A stretch of DNA of 64,000 nucleotides from Microbacterium pumilum (GTDB taxonomy: Bacteria > Actinomycetota > Actinomycetes > Actinomycetales > Microbacteriaceae). Of the stretch, positions 1-8,427 are shown one piece after another. Location of the stretch: positions 2,418,001 through 2,482,000 of the forward strand of contig NZ_BAAAOH010000001.1 in assembly GCF_039530225.1 (NCBI RefSeq), given 5' to 3'. Position 1 is the stretch's first letter, and each line of letters begins with the position of its first letter. The notes under the pieces are model-generated. The model saw only the letters and a program-made list of their open reading frames with translations. It was not told where the DNA came from and did not search any database. Position numbers and translations under genes: made by a program.

Positions 1-37
1 AACGGGCGCAGCGCCCCTCCGCCCGGGCCCGGTGCCG

Positions 38-718
38 TCAGACCGCGCGCAGCACCGCGACGACTTTGCCGAGCACGACGGCTTCGTCGCCGAGGATCGG
101 CTCGAATGCCGAGTTGCGGGGGAGCAGCCAGGTGTGGCCATCCCTCTGGCGGAAGGTCTTGACCGTGGCCTCCCCGTCGAGCATCGCGGCGACGATGTCG
201 CCGTTGTTCGCGGTGGACTGGGAACGGATGACCACCCAGTCGCCGTCGCAGATCGCGGCGTCGATCATCGACTCGCCCGAGACCTTCAGCATGAACAGGT
301 CTCCCTTGCCCACGAGCTGACGGGGGAGCGGGAAGATCTCCTCGACCTGCTGCTCCGCCGTGATGGGCACGCCGGCCGCGATCCGACCGACGAGCGGCAC
401 CATCGCCGCGTCGCCGACCGAGGGACCGCTGTCCGCGGGGTTCTCGGTCGCGGCGCCCGGCAGGTCGATGAGCACCTCCATGGCGCGCGTCTTGCCGGCG
501 TCGCGTCGGAGGTAGCCGCTCAGCTCGAGCTGGTTGAGCTGGTGCGTGACGCTCGACAGCGACTTCAAGCCCACGGCATCGCCGATCTCTCTCATGCTCG
601 GCGGATAGCCGTGCCTGGCGATGGAACGCTGGATCACCTCGAGGATCGCGAGCTGCTTGTCGCTCAGGCTCTTGCGTCGCCGGGTCTGGGGCTTTTCTCG
701 GCCGCTTACCTCGCTCAT
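38..718 (-). CDS. lexA: LexA repressor, SOS regulon
   Basis: Transcriptional repressor of the SOS response that cleaves itself when RecA filaments form on damaged DNA. The 226-residue protein has the usual length. Residues 16-80 form the winged helix-turn-helix with the family pattern [10 protein letters not shown]. The C-terminal S24 peptidase domain shows the Ala115-Gly116 cleavage bond in RIAAGVP, the nucleophile Ser150 in SGESM and the general base Lys187 in ATVK. An AGGAG ribosome binding site lies just before the ATG. The gene is divergent from a LysM gene, an arrangement shared by Bacillus lexA-yneA, Corynebacterium lexA-divS and Mycobacterium lexA-Rv2719c. An imperfect palindrome (CGAA...TTCG) at about 790-810 could be its own operator, but it fits the consensus poorly. 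Confidence 0.97.
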   Translation of the reverse strand: MSEVSGREKPQTRRRKSLSDKQLAILEVIQRSIARHGYPPSMREIGDAVGLKSLSSVTHQLNQLELSGYLRRDAGKTRAMEVLIDLPGAATENPADSGPSVGDAAMVPLVGRIAAGVPITAEQQVEEIFPLPRQLVGKGDLFMLKVSGESMIDAAICDGDWVVIRSQSTANNGDIVAAMLDGEATVKTFRQRDGHTWLLPRNSAFEPILGDEAVVLGKVVAVLRAV

Positions 719-787
719 GATCCAGCTCCTGTCTCCCGCGTGGGGGCATTGGTCTTCGAATGTCGGAGGCCCGTGGTGGGGTGTCGG

Positions 788-811
788 TATCGAAACCGTA
801 TCCGGTTCGAA
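788..811. promoter_or_regulatory. Imperfect palindrome upstream of lexA, possible operator
   Basis: Read toward lexA, the sequence forms CGAACCG-gata-CGG(T)TTCG, a near-palindrome with one unpaired T. It lies about 75 bp before the lexA start, where an autoregulatory LexA site would be expected. It departs from the actinobacterial consensus TCGAAC-N4-GTTCGA in its spacing, so this is only a candidate. Confidence 0.3.
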
Positions 812-872
812 CGCGTCTCCCGGCGAAGCTGACCGCGTGTCGCGTTCGAGGAATCGGCATCCGCACCCGTAG

Positions 873-901
873 TTGACACTCTAGAACATCGAAGATAAGT
901 T
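873..901 (+). promoter_or_regulatory. Sigma70-type promoter of the LysM gene
   Basis: TTGACA at 873-878, a 17-bp spacer and TAAGTT at 896-901 form a good housekeeping promoter about 75 bp before the LysM start codon. Its -10 box lies inside the SOS-box-like sequence at 889-904, so a bound LexA would block polymerase. Confidence 0.75.
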
Positions 902-904
902 CGG
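889..904. promoter_or_regulatory. SOS-box-like LexA operator
   Basis: TCGAAGATAAGTTCGG matches the actinobacterial LexA consensus TCGAAC-N4-GTTCGA at 10 of the 12 specified positions, with the correct 4-bp centre. It overlaps the -10 box of the LysM promoter. With lexA divergent and adjacent, it fits an SOS operator for the LysM gene. Whether it also controls lexA is unknown. Confidence 0.65.
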
Positions 905-976
905 AAGAGAGATTCGTATCCGCCGCTCCCGGCCGAGGGGCGGATGCGAATCTCTCCCCACCCGCAGGAGGATCAC

Positions 977-1345
977 ATGACCGCCATCAGCATCACCGCA
1001 TCCGGCACCACCCGCCTGCCGGCAACGCGCCTTCGCCTCACGGTGCGAGGTCGACGCGTGCTCGTGGCGACGGCAGCCCTCCCCGCCGCGATCGCACTCG
1101 GCATCGCGGTGATGAGCGGCGGCGCGGCGCTGGCGTCACGCGACGCCGGAGCTCCGGCCGATACCTTCAGCACCGTCGTGGTCTCGTCGGGCGAGTCCCT
1201 GTGGTCGATCGCCGAAGAAGTCGCCCCGACCGCCGATCCGAGAGACGTGATCGACGCGATCGTGCGACTCAACGCACTGGACGGAGTCTCGATCTCCGCC
1301 GGCCAGCGGCTCGCCATCCCAGCGGAGTACACATCGGGTCGGTGA
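977..1345 (+). CDS. LysM-domain membrane protein, likely SOS cell-division suppressor
   Basis: Small protein of 122 residues. It has a basic N-terminus, one membrane helix at about 29-53 and an extracytoplasmic LysM domain at about 66-115 (SGESLWSIA at its start, GQRLAIP at its end). I chose ATG 977 because an AGGAGG ribosome binding site sits 4 nt upstream; an in-frame ATG at 944 lacks one. The layout (one membrane helix, one LysM, divergent from lexA, SOS-like box in the promoter) is that of YneA of Bacillus, DivS of Corynebacterium and Rv2719c of Mycobacterium, which halt septation after DNA damage. The proteins are weakly conserved in sequence, so the role is inferred from architecture and position. 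Confidence 0.8.
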   Translation: MTAISITASGTTRLPATRLRLTVRGRRVLVATAALPAAIALGIAVMSGGAALASRDAGAPADTFSTVVVSSGESLWSIAEEVAPTADPRDVIDAIVRLNALDGVSISAGQRLAIPAEYTSGR

Positions 1346-1356
1346 CGGTTCGGCCG

Positions 1357-1362
1357 TAGCAT
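1357..1362 (+). promoter_or_regulatory. -10 box of a leaderless hisC transcript
   Basis: TAGCAT followed by 7 nt and then the GTG at 1370 fits the leaderless pattern seen at several genes here. The ATG at 1361 overlaps this box and is therefore probably not the start codon. Confidence 0.5.
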
Positions 1363-1369
1363 GGGCGGG

Positions 1370-2455
1370 GTGACTGCTCGCCTCGATGATCTGCCCCTCC
1401 GCGACGATCTGCGCGGCCAGACTCCGTACGGTGCGCCGCAGGCCGCCCTGCCGGTGGCTCTCAACGTCAACGAGAACACGCATCCGTTTCCCGGAGAGGT
1501 CGCGGACGACATCCTGGATTCGATCGCTCTCGCGCTGCGGGACGTGAATCGCTACCCCGATCGGGAGTTCACCGCGTTACGCGAAGGTTTTGCGGAGTAC
1601 CTGGGGTACGGCCTGACACCCGACCAGATCTGGGCGGCGAACGGCTCGAACGAGGTTCTCCAGCACGTCCTGCAGGCGTTCGGCGGTCCGGGCCGCACCG
1701 CATTCGGCTTCGCTCCGACGTACTCGATGTACCCGCTGCTCACGCGCGGCACCGGTGCGACGTGGACGGCGGGCACGCGGTCGCACGATTTCACGGTGGA
1801 TGCCGAGAGCGCGGCGTCCCAGGTCGATGCCGCCGATCCCGATGTCGTCTTCCTGTGCGCTCCGAACAATCCCACCGGTACGCCGATGCCCCTCGACGTC
1901 ATCGAGGCGGTCTACCAGGCGGCGCGCGGCATCGTGGTCGTGGACGAGGCGTATCAGGAGTTCGCACCGCGTTCCGAGCCGTCGGCGCTGGCACTCCTGC
2001 CCGGTCGCGAAAGGCTGATCGTCTCGCGCACCATGAGCAAGGCGTTCGCGTTCGCCGGCGCCCGCGTCGGGTATCTCGCCGCGGACCCCGCGGTGATCGA
2101 CGCGTTGCGTCTCGTCCGTCTGCCGTACCACCTCAGCGTCCTCACCCAGGCGGCGGCGAGCGCGGCGCTCCGCCACGCGCCGACGATGCTGCGCGCGGTG
2201 GACGAGATCGTCGCTCAGCGCGATCGCATCGCGGCGACGCTTCCCGCGCTCGGATACGAGCCGCATGACTCGTCGACCAACTTCGTGCTGTTCGGCGGAG
2301 TCGACGACCCCCGAGCCACCTGGAAGGGCCTCTACGACCGCGGCGTTCTCATCCGCGACGTGGGCATCCCTCACCACCTCCGCGTGACGGCCGGCACCGA
2401 GGGCGAGACGACGGCGTTCCTCGACGCACTCGCCTCGATAGACTCGCGATCATGA
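1370..2455 (+). CDS. hisC: Histidinol-phosphate aminotransferase
   Basis: PLP-dependent enzyme that converts imidazole-acetol phosphate and glutamate to histidinol phosphate. Counting from GTG 1370 it has 361 residues, the usual size for fold-type I HisC. The APNNPTG substrate loop is at 164-170, the PLP-contacting VDEAY at 191-195, and the Schiff-base lysine is Lys224 in [15 protein letters not shown] 1370 is preferred because it follows a TANNNT box by 7 nt; an in-frame ATG at 1361 overlaps that box. The stop codon overlaps the hisB start by 4 nt. In many actinobacteria hisD stands directly before hisC; here the LysM gene takes that place. Confidence 0.93.
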   Translation: MTARLDDLPLRDDLRGQTPYGAPQAALPVALNVNENTHPFPGEVADDILDSIALALRDVNRYPDREFTALREGFAEYLGYGLTPDQIWAANGSNEVLQHVLQAFGGPGRTAFGFAPTYSMYPLLTRGTGATWTAGTRSHDFTVDAESAASQVDAADPDVVFLCAPNNPTGTPMPLDVIEAVYQAARGIVVVDEAYQEFAPRSEPSALALLPGRERLIVSRTMSKAFAFAGARVGYLAADPAVIDALRLVRLPYHLSVLTQAAASAALRHAPTMLRAVDEIVAQRDRIAATLPALGYEPHDSSTNFVLFGGVDDPRATWKGLYDRGVLIRDVGIPHHLRVTAGTEGETTAFLDALASIDSRS

Positions 2456-3063
2456 CCCGTTCCGCCGCTCGCACCGCGTCGGCCCGCCGCGCAACGAGCG
2501 AATCCACCGTCGAACTCGACCTCGATCTCGACGGTTCCGGCCGCAGCCACATCGACACCACCGTGCCGTTCTACGATCATCTCCTCACGGCGTTCGCGAA
2601 GCACTCGCTGACCGATCTGACGGTCCGCGCATCCGGCGACACCGACATCGATGCCCATCACACCGTCGAGGATGTCGCGATCGTCCTCGGGCAGGCGATC
2701 CGCGAGGCACTCGGCGACAAGGCCGGCATCTCGCGGTACGGCGACGCGCTCGTCCCGCTGGACGAGGCGCTGGCGCAGGCGGTCGTCGACGTCAGCGGGC
2801 GCCCGTACCTCGTCCACTCCGGCGAGCCCGCCGGCTTCGAGCACCACCTGATCGGTGGCCACTTCACCGGATCGCTCGTGCGACACACGTTCGAGGCGAT
2901 CGTGTTCAACGGCGCGCTCACCGTGCACGTGCGCGTGCTGTCGGGCCGTGATCCGCACCACATCGCCGAGGCCGAGTACAAGGCGTTCGCGCGCGCGTTT
3001 CGGCAGGCCAAGGCGCTCGACCCTCTCGTCGAGGGAGTCCCGAGCACGAAGGGCGCTCTGTGA
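2452..3063 (+). CDS. hisB: Imidazoleglycerol-phosphate dehydratase
   Basis: Dehydrates imidazole-glycerol phosphate to imidazole-acetol phosphate, the step before HisC. The protein has 203 residues and is the monofunctional form without a phosphatase domain. The two metal-binding repeats of the family are visible as DAHHTVED and [20 protein letters not shown] and GTGA overlaps with hisC and hisH point to translational coupling. The first 14 or so residues are rich in Arg, Ala and Ser and look less conserved than the rest. Confidence 0.96.
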   Translation: MTRSAARTASARRATSESTVELDLDLDGSGRSHIDTTVPFYDHLLTAFAKHSLTDLTVRASGDTDIDAHHTVEDVAIVLGQAIREALGDKAGISRYGDALVPLDEALAQAVVDVSGRPYLVHSGEPAGFEHHLIGGHFTGSLVRHTFEAIVFNGALTVHVRVLSGRDPHHIAEAEYKAFARAFRQAKALDPLVEGVPSTKGAL

Positions 3064-3710
3064 GCTCCCGCCCACTCGTGGCAGTGCTCGACTACGGCTC
3101 GGGCAACGTCCACTCCGCCGTCAAGGCGCTGGCTGCGGCCGGCGCTGATGCGAAGCTCACGTCCGACCGGGCGCTCGTGCTCGAAGCCGACGGTCTCGTG
3201 GTGCCGGGCGTCGGGGCGTTCCATGCCGTGATGGAGGCGCTCCGGGCGAGTCGCGGCGATCAGCTCATCGAGCGCCGCCTCGCAGGCGGGCGGCCGGTGC
3301 TCGGCATCTGCGTGGGCATGCAGGTGCTGTTCGAGCGGGGTGTCGAGCGCGGCGTCGACACCGAGGGCCTCGGAGAGTGGCCCGGGGTCGTGACGGAACT
3401 GGATGCACCCGTCCTGCCGCACATGGGATGGAACACGGTCGAGGCGGGCACCGGTTCCAGGCTCTTCCGGGGGATCGAGGACGAGCGGTTCTACTTCGTC
3501 CACTCGTTCGGCGCCCAGAAGTGGCTCCTCGACGTGGTGCCGCCATTCCCCGAACCCGTCCTGACATGGTGCGACTACGGCCGGCCGTTCCTCGCGGCGG
3601 TCGAGAACGGCCCTCTTTCGGCCACGCAATTCCACCCCGAGAAGTCCGGGGATGCCGGCATCCGGCTGCTCGCGAATTGGATCGATGGGCTGGGCAGGGC
3701 TACTCTCTGA
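3060..3710 (+). CDS. hisH: Imidazole glycerol phosphate synthase, glutaminase subunit
   Basis: Class I glutamine amidotransferase that supplies ammonia to HisF, which makes imidazole-glycerol phosphate and AICAR. The protein has 216 residues and starts with GTG inside the hisB stop (GTGA). The nucleophile is Cys84 in LGICVGMQ, and the His-Glu pair of the triad lies in QFHPEKSG near the C-terminus. The partner hisF is not in the window, so it must lie elsewhere on the chromosome. Confidence 0.96.
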   Translation: MSSRPLVAVLDYGSGNVHSAVKALAAAGADAKLTSDRALVLEADGLVVPGVGAFHAVMEALRASRGDQLIERRLAGGRPVLGICVGMQVLFERGVERGVDTEGLGEWPGVVTELDAPVLPHMGWNTVEAGTGSRLFRGIEDERFYFVHSFGAQKWLLDVVPPFPEPVLTWCDYGRPFLAAVENGPLSATQFHPEKSGDAGIRLLANWIDGLGRATL

Positions 3711-3764
3711 ACTCGTGCCATCTGCCGGAGCGTGTGCTCCTGTGATATCTCGGCATGAGGAGCC

Positions 3765-4511
3765 ATGAACGATTTCGCGTCAATGCCGGAACTGATCCTG
3801 CTGCCCGCTGTCGATGTCGCGGGCGGCAAGGCCGTCCGCCTGACCCAGGGCGAGGCAGGCACCGAGACGAATTACGGGGACCCGATCGATGCGGCACTCG
3901 ACTTCGCGCGTGCCGGAGCCGAGTGGATCCACCTGGTCGACCTCGACGCCGCGTTCGGCCGCGGCAGCAACGCCGGCGTTCTGCGCAAGGTGATCAAGCA
4001 GGTGCGCGGTGTGCAGGTCGAGGTCTCGGGCGGTATCCGCGACGATCGCTCGCTGGAGGCCGCGCTCGAGAGCGGCGCCGCACGCATCAACCTCGGCACC
4101 GCTGCCCTCGAGAACCCCGAGTGGGCTGCCGATGTCATCGGTCGGTACGGCGACGTGATCGCGGTGGGTCTTGACGTGCGCGGCACGACACTCGCAGCGC
4201 GCGGGTGGACCGAAGAGGGCGGCGACCTGTGGACCGTCCTCGAGCGCCTCGAATCGGCCGGCTGCAGTCGCTACGTCGTGACCGACGTGACGAAGGACGG
4301 CACCCTTCGGGGTCCGAACCTCGACCTGCTGCGCGAGGTCGCCTCACGGACGACGAAGCCCGTCGTCGCCTCGGGCGGCGTGTCGAGCCTCGACGACATC
4401 GAGGCGCTCCGCGAACTCGTGCCCATCGGCATCGAAGGCGCGATCGTGGGCAAAGCGCTCTATTCGGGCGCGTTCACGCTCGCCGAGGCGTTGGATGTCG
4501 CCGGCCACTGA
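3765..4511 (+). CDS. hisA: ProFAR isomerase, probably bifunctional HisA/TrpF (PriA)
   Basis: A (beta-alpha)8-barrel of 248 residues that isomerises ProFAR to PRFAR in histidine synthesis. The catalytic aspartates are Asp17 in LPAVDVAGG and the Asp of VTDVTKDGT, and the phosphate-binding SGG motifs are present ([15 protein letters not shown]). In actinobacteria this gene usually encodes PriA, which also performs the TrpF reaction of tryptophan synthesis. Whether that holds here depends on the absence of a separate trpF, which cannot be judged from this window. GAGGAG lies 5 nt before the ATG. The gene is 54 nt after hisH and overlaps the next gene by 17 nt. Confidence 0.93.
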   Translation: MNDFASMPELILLPAVDVAGGKAVRLTQGEAGTETNYGDPIDAALDFARAGAEWIHLVDLDAAFGRGSNAGVLRKVIKQVRGVQVEVSGGIRDDRSLEAALESGAARINLGTAALENPEWAADVIGRYGDVIAVGLDVRGTTLAARGWTEEGGDLWTVLERLESAGCSRYVVTDVTKDGTLRGPNLDLLREVASRTTKPVVASGGVSSLDDIEALRELVPIGIEGAIVGKALYSGAFTLAEALDVAGH

Positions 4512-5289
4512 TCCGCACGCGCACGGCGACTCCGCAGGAGTCCCGTGGGAGGGGCGCAGCTTCGAGCCGAATTCCCACGCGGGAGATGACGGCACGGCGG
4601 ATGCGCGGCTGATCGCTGCGCTGAGCGCTCCTCGCGACGGGGCGGCCGTCCAGGTGGAGGTCATCGAGGCGTACCGCACGGCGCGGCTGCTGATACCGCT
4701 GGTGGCGGAGAAGGGCGATGCCCCTGAATCGGTCGGTGAGCCCGTCGAACCGCACGGGCTCTCGGTCGACAAGACCCAGGAGCTGTCGATCGTCACGGTC
4801 GCCGCGCCGGACGGGCGCTCCGTACTGCCGGTGTTCACCTCGGTTGCGTCGATGAAGCGCTGGGATGCGGTCGCCCGCCCGGTGCCGGCAGACGGCGTTC
4901 GCACGGCGCTGGCCGCGTCGGCCGACGACACCGACCTCATCGTGGTCGACCCGGGCTCGGACACCGAGTTCGTCATCCGTCGCCCGGCCGTCTGGGCGAT
5001 CGCTCAAGGCCAGCCGTGGGAGCCGAGCCACGCATCGCCGGAGGTCTTCGCCGCGATGCACAGCAGTATCGGGGGCGAGCTCGCCATCCTCGATCTCACT
5101 CTCGAGTCGGGGGATCCCACCGGGCGGCTGCGCGGTCCCGAGCTCATCGTCCGACTCGAGCTCATCCAAGGCCTCGAGCAGGCCGAGTTGGATGCCGTGC
5201 TCGGCCGCCTTGCGCGGCGCTGGGCCGCTGACGATCGCATCGCGGTGCTGGTCGACTCCCTTACCGTCAAGCTCGTCCGCGGCGACTGA
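4495..5289 (+). CDS. SseB-family protein
   Basis: Cytoplasmic protein of 264 residues that starts inside the end of hisA and is therefore probably co-transcribed with it. The central part ([13 protein letters not shown], followed by [17 protein letters not shown]) matches the SseB N-terminal domain seen in many actinobacterial proteins of unknown role. The link to histidine synthesis is positional only. An acidic, proline-containing stretch at about residues 75-90 ([10 protein letters not shown]) comes from DNA resembling the dispersed repeat described elsewhere in this window. No catalytic residues can be assigned. Confidence 0.75.
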   Translation: MSPATDPHAHGDSAGVPWEGRSFEPNSHAGDDGTADARLIAALSAPRDGAAVQVEVIEAYRTARLLIPLVAEKGDAPESVGEPVEPHGLSVDKTQELSIVTVAAPDGRSVLPVFTSVASMKRWDAVARPVPADGVRTALAASADDTDLIVVDPGSDTEFVIRRPAVWAIAQGQPWEPSHASPEVFAAMHSSIGGELAILDLTLESGDPTGRLRGPELIVRLELIQGLEQAELDAVLGRLARRWAADDRIAVLVDSLTVKLVRGD

Positions 5290-5400
5290 CCCGCCACGAG
5301 ATCAGCCGATGTGCCGGCATCAGGCCAGTCGGCGCACGCATCGCCCTGAACTGGCGAGCTCGCCTGAACTCGGCACCGGAGCGTGTCCAAGGATCGCCGG

Positions 5401-5422
5401 CGCTTCGACAGGATCAGCGACC
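5401..5422. repeat. Degenerate copy of the dispersed repeat
   Basis: CGCTTCGACAGGATCAGCGACC resembles the core CCCTTCGACAGGCTCAGGGACC with a few changes. It lies between the convergent sseB-like and DUF1844 genes. No clear hairpin terminator is visible in the surrounding 141 bp. Confidence 0.45.
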
Positions 5423-5430
5423 TCTGCAGG

Positions 5431-5850
5431 TCAGTTGACCGGGCCGGTCCACTTCTCGCCCGGCCCCTTGCCGATGGGATCGGGGATGACGGATGCCTCG
5501 CGAAACGCGAGCTGCAGCGAGCGCAGCCCGTCGCGAAGGGACCGCGCGTGCATGTCGCTGATCTCGGGCGCCCCCGCGGTGATGAGGCCGGCCAGAGCGT
5601 TGATGAGCTTCCGAGCCTCGTCGAGGTCGGTCTGCGTGGTCGGGTCGTCGGCGAGTCCGACCTTGACGGCCGCGGCGCTCATCAGGTGCACGGCCGCGGT
5701 CGTGATGACCTCGACAGCCGGCACGTCGGCGATGTCGCGCGTCGCAGCCGCGGCGGCCCGCTCGCGCTCTTCCCACCGGGCCTGGCGCGCGGCATCCGGA
5801 GTCGTCTCTGCTGCCGTGAGGTCGCCGTCGGCGTCCCGAATCGTGTCCAC
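5431..5850 (-). CDS. DUF1844-domain protein
   Basis: Small acidic protein of 139 residues with no known function, usually found next to infC in actinobacteria, as here. The conserved core is VEVITTAAVHLMSAAAVKVG followed by DLDEARKLINALAGLI. I chose the GTG at 5848-5850 because upstream residues in the same frame read into the infC promoter and leader and do not look like protein. It is divergent from infC with about 15 bp between its start and the infC -10 box. Confidence 0.8.
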   Translation of the reverse strand: MDTIRDADGDLTAAETTPDAARQARWEERERAAAAATRDIADVPAVEVITTAAVHLMSAAAVKVGLADDPTTQTDLDEARKLINALAGLITAGAPEISDMHARSLRDGLRSLQLAFREASVIPDPIGKGPGEKWTGPVN

Positions 5851-5864
5851 GTGCCACTCTCTGC

Positions 5865-5870
5865 TAGACT
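5865..5870 (+). promoter_or_regulatory. -10 box of the infC-rpmI-rplT operon
   Basis: TAGACT matches the actinobacterial TANNNT form. Transcription would begin near 5877, giving a leader of roughly 237 nt before infC. No strong -35 hexamer is visible 17 bp upstream. Confidence 0.5.
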
Positions 5871-5940
5871 TTGGCGGGCTCCGGAGCGTTCTGCTCTGGA
5901 ATCGAAAGAGGATCACATCCCACCCGCGCTTGCCGCTCAA

Positions 5941-6080
5941 GGCTACCGGGTCACGCACTCCGCCCCGTCCGCGCTTCGGACGGGGTAGCCAGCAATGGAA
6001 TCAGGGTGCAAGAGCCGGCGCTCCCGCGTCGTGCCGGGTGGCATGCGTCTCTTCCGCCCGCGACACACCCTGTGTCGCGG
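5941..6080 (+). promoter_or_regulatory. Structured 5' leader of infC
   Basis: Two strong hairpins stand in the untranslated leader. The first is a perfect 9-bp stem (CCCCGTCCG at 5963-5971 with CGGACGGGG at 5977-5985), extended by outer arms GGCTA 5941-5945 and TAGCC 5986-5990. The second is a perfect 10-bp stem (CCGCGACACA at 6058-6067 with TGTGTCGCGG at 6071-6080) with a CCC loop. Neither is followed by a T run. Leaders of infC operons often carry autoregulatory sites for ribosomal protein L20; that role is inferred here. Confidence 0.65.
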
Positions 6081-6113
6081 TGGCCGACATCCCGCACGAA
6101 AGAGGAGTTCCGC

Positions 6114-6752
6114 ATCAGCGATCCCCGCACCAATGACCGCATCCGCGTCCCCGAGGTCCGCCTCGTGGGTCCCGCAGGAGAGCAGGTCGGCGTCGTCCGC
6201 ATCGAGGTGGCGCTGCGCCTGGCTCAGGAAGCCGATCTCGATCTGGTCGAGGTGGCTCCCAACTCGAAGCCTCCCGTGGTCAAGATCATGGACTACGGGA
6301 AGTACAAGTACGAAGCCGCACAGAAGGCGAAGGAAGCGCGACGCAACCAGGCGAACACGGTCCTCAAGGAGGTCCGTTTCCGACTGAAGATCGAGGCGCA
6401 CGACTACACCACCAAGCTCAAGCGTGCCGAAGGCTTCCTGCAGTCCGGCGACAAGGTCAAAGCCATGATCCTGTTCCGAGGCCGCGAGCAGTCGCGTCCC
6501 GAGCAGGGTGTGCGCCTCCTCCGCAAGTTCGCCGAGGACGTCGCCGAGTTCGGCACCGTCGAATCGAATCCCACGATCGACGGTCGCAACATGGTCATGG
6601 TGATCGCCCCGCACAAGAACAAGTCCGAGGTCAAGACCGAGCAGAACGCCCAGCGTGCCGCCAACAAGGAAGCCGCGCGATCAGCCCGCGTCGGCTCCGC
6701 CGCGGACAGCTCGGTGTCGACGGATGTCGTCGACGACGACTCCGACGACTAG
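6114..6752 (+). CDS. infC: Translation initiation factor IF-3, AUC start codon
   Basis: IF-3 binds the 30S subunit and rejects non-canonical start codons. The protein has 212 residues. Its beginning, (M)[18 protein letters not shown], is the typical actinobacterial IF-3 start, and the core motifs [20 protein letters not shown] and [12 protein letters not shown] are present. No ATG, GTG or TTG fits. The codon in place of Met is ATC at 6114, with GAGGAG 6 nt upstream. Rare AUU or AUC starts on infC are established in other bacteria and let IF-3 repress its own translation. The C-terminal 30 residues are rich in Ser, Asp and Ala. It begins an operon with rpmI and rplT. Confidence 0.96.
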   Translation: MSDPRTNDRIRVPEVRLVGPAGEQVGVVRIEVALRLAQEADLDLVEVAPNSKPPVVKIMDYGKYKYEAAQKAKEARRNQANTVLKEVRFRLKIEAHDYTTKLKRAEGFLQSGDKVKAMILFRGREQSRPEQGVRLLRKFAEDVAEFGTVESNPTIDGRNMVMVIAPHKNKSEVKTEQNAQRAANKEAARSARVGSAADSSVSTDVVDDDSDD

Positions 6753-6823
6753 GCCCCCACATTCTCCCGCACCGCGGGACACCGACTCCCGCCCGCGCGG
6801 GACGTGAAACGAAGGAAACAGAG

Positions 6824-7018
6824 ATGCCGAAGCAGAAGACCCACTCGGGCGCCAAGAAGCGCTTCAAGGTGACTGGCAGCGGAAAGATCATGAAGCAGCA
6901 GGCGAACCTTCGCCACAACTTCGAGGGCAAGTCCTCACGCCGCACCCGCCGACTGTCGCAGGACCAGGTGCTCGCACCCGGTGACGCGAAGGTCGCCAAG
7001 AAGCTCCTCGGTCGCTGA
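6824..7018 (+). CDS. rpmI: 50S ribosomal protein L35
   Basis: Basic protein of 64 residues with the family start [18 protein letters not shown] and a conserved [14 protein letters not shown] segment. A GAAGGAAA ribosome binding site precedes the ATG. It lies 71 nt after infC and 31 nt before rplT in the conserved IF3-L35-L20 order. Confidence 0.98.
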   Translation: MPKQKTHSGAKKRFKVTGSGKIMKQQANLRHNFEGKSSRRTRRLSQDQVLAPGDAKVAKKLLGR

Positions 7019-7049
7019 GCGCGCCGACGCAAGTTAGGAACGAAACGAA

Positions 7050-7433
7050 ATGGCTAGAGTCAAGCGGGCGGTCAACGCCCACAAGAAGCGTCGCGTCATC
7101 CTCGAGCGCGCCTCCGGTTACCGGGGCCAGCGCTCGCGTCTGTACCGCAAGGCGAAGGAGCAGGTCACCCACTCGTTCGTCTACGCGTACCGCGACCGTC
7201 GCAAGCGCAAGGGCGACTTCCGCCGCCTTTGGATCCAGCGCATCAACGCAGCGAGCCGCCAGAACGGACTGACCTACAACCGCTTCATGCAGGGCCTGGG
7301 CCTCGCGGGCGTGCAGGTCGACCGTCGTATGCTCGCGGAGCTCGCCGTGAACGAGCCCGCGACCTTCGCGAGCCTCGTGGCGACGGCCAAGGCCGCGCTG
7401 CCCGAGAACGTCAACGCGCCGCAGACCGCGTAG
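7050..7433 (+). CDS. rplT: 50S ribosomal protein L20
   Basis: Early 23S rRNA-binding assembly protein of 127 residues with the family start [15 protein letters not shown], followed by [20 protein letters not shown] and the C-terminal globular part beginning [13 protein letters not shown]20 of other bacteria represses its own operon by binding the mRNA leader; the hairpins before infC are a possible site. A strong terminator follows 21 nt after the stop codon. Confidence 0.98.
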   Translation: MARVKRAVNAHKKRRVILERASGYRGQRSRLYRKAKEQVTHSFVYAYRDRRKRKGDFRRLWIQRINAASRQNGLTYNRFMQGLGLAGVQVDRRMLAELAVNEPATFASLVATAKAALPENVNAPQTA

Positions 7434-7453
7434 TACGCGACCTTCGACGTCAT

Positions 7454-7481
7454 GGGGCGTCCTCCTCCGGGAGGACGCCCC
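7454..7481 (+). terminator. Rho-independent terminator of infC-rpmI-rplT
   Basis: A perfect 12-bp GC-rich stem (GGGGCGTCCTCC with GGAGGACGCCCC) and a 4-nt loop are followed by TTCGTCGTTT. This is a good intrinsic terminator at the operon end. Confidence 0.85.
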
Positions 7482-7539
7482 TTCGTCGTTTCGCCGAGGT
7501 GGATGAACACACCTGATGCCGCGGCTCTATGCTGATCGT

Positions 7540-8340
7540 GTGCTCGAGAATCCGCGGTCGCCGCGTGTCCGCGCTGTCGCGAAGCTCACCAAGCGGAGTG
7601 CTCGTCAAGAGACCGGACTGTTCCTCGTCGAAGGCCCGCAGGCGGCTCGTGAGGTGCTCGCGTATCGGCCCGACACGGTGATCGAGCTGTTCGCCACGCC
7701 CACCGCGATGGAGCGTCACCCCGACGTGCGAGACGCTGCTCGTGAGGCAGACATCGAGGTCGTCTTCACGACCGAGGCGGTCCTCGATTCGATGGCCGAC
7801 ACAGTGACCCCGCAGGGCATCGTCGTCGTGGCGAAGCAGTCTCCGACGTCGGTGCGCGATGTGTTCGCCGCATCGCCGCGGCTGGTCGCCATCTGCGAAG
7901 AAGTGCGCGATCCCGGCAACCTCGGCACGATCATCCGTGCGGCGGATGCGGCGGGCGCGGATGCCGTCGTGCTGACCGGTCGCACCGTCGACCTGTACAA
8001 CCCCAAGGTGGTGCGCGCCTCGACGGGGTCGCTCTTCCACCTTCCCGTCGCGATCGGCGTGGACCTCTCGACAGCAGTCGACCGCGCACACGCCGCCGGC
8101 GTCAGGATCGTCGCCGCCGACGTCGGGGGAGAGGACTTCCTCGCGTCGCGCTCGCTGCTCGCCGAGCCGACCGCGTGGCTCTTCGGCAACGAGGCGCGCG
8201 GGCTCGAAGAAGACGCGCTGCGCCTCGCCGACATTTCGCTGCGGCTGCCCATCTACGGGCGGGCCGAGTCGCTCAATCTGGCGACCGCGGCGAGCGTCTG
8301 CCTGTACGAAACAGCCTTCGCGCAGCGTGCGGCGGGTTGA
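7540..8340 (+). CDS. TrmH/SpoU-family RNA 2'-O-methyltransferase
   Basis: SAM-dependent methyltransferase with an alpha/beta knot, acting on tRNA or rRNA ribose. From GTG 7540 it has 266 residues. The N-terminal substrate-binding part (FLVEGPQAAREVL) is followed by the three SpoU motifs: EEVRDPGNLGTIIRAADAAG, LFGNEARGLEED and LRLPIYGRAESLNLATAAS. GTG 7540 follows the box TATGCT (7528-7533) by 6 nt, as for other leaderless genes here; an in-frame ATG at 7516 lies upstream of that box. The exact target nucleotide cannot be told; relatives modify 23S rRNA. It is often found between rplT and pheS in actinobacteria. Confidence 0.88.
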   Translation: MLENPRSPRVRAVAKLTKRSARQETGLFLVEGPQAAREVLAYRPDTVIELFATPTAMERHPDVRDAAREADIEVVFTTEAVLDSMADTVTPQGIVVVAKQSPTSVRDVFAASPRLVAICEEVRDPGNLGTIIRAADAAGADAVVLTGRTVDLYNPKVVRASTGSLFHLPVAIGVDLSTAVDRAHAAGVRIVAADVGGEDFLASRSLLAEPTAWLFGNEARGLEEDALRLADISLRLPIYGRAESLNLATAASVCLYETAFAQRAAG

Positions 8341-8415
8341 AATCCCGGTTCGCGCGCCTGTTACAGATAGGTAAAGCCTCGGGCCCAGCTATGGCCGGGG
8401 GTCCCAGCCCGCCCA

Positions 8416-8421
8416 TAGGGT
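8416..8421 (+). promoter_or_regulatory. -10 box of a leaderless gluA transcript
   Basis: TAGGGT lies 6 nt before the gluA ATG and no ribosome binding site is present, so transcription probably starts at or next to the start codon. Confidence 0.5.
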
Positions 8422-8427
8422 GGCGCT

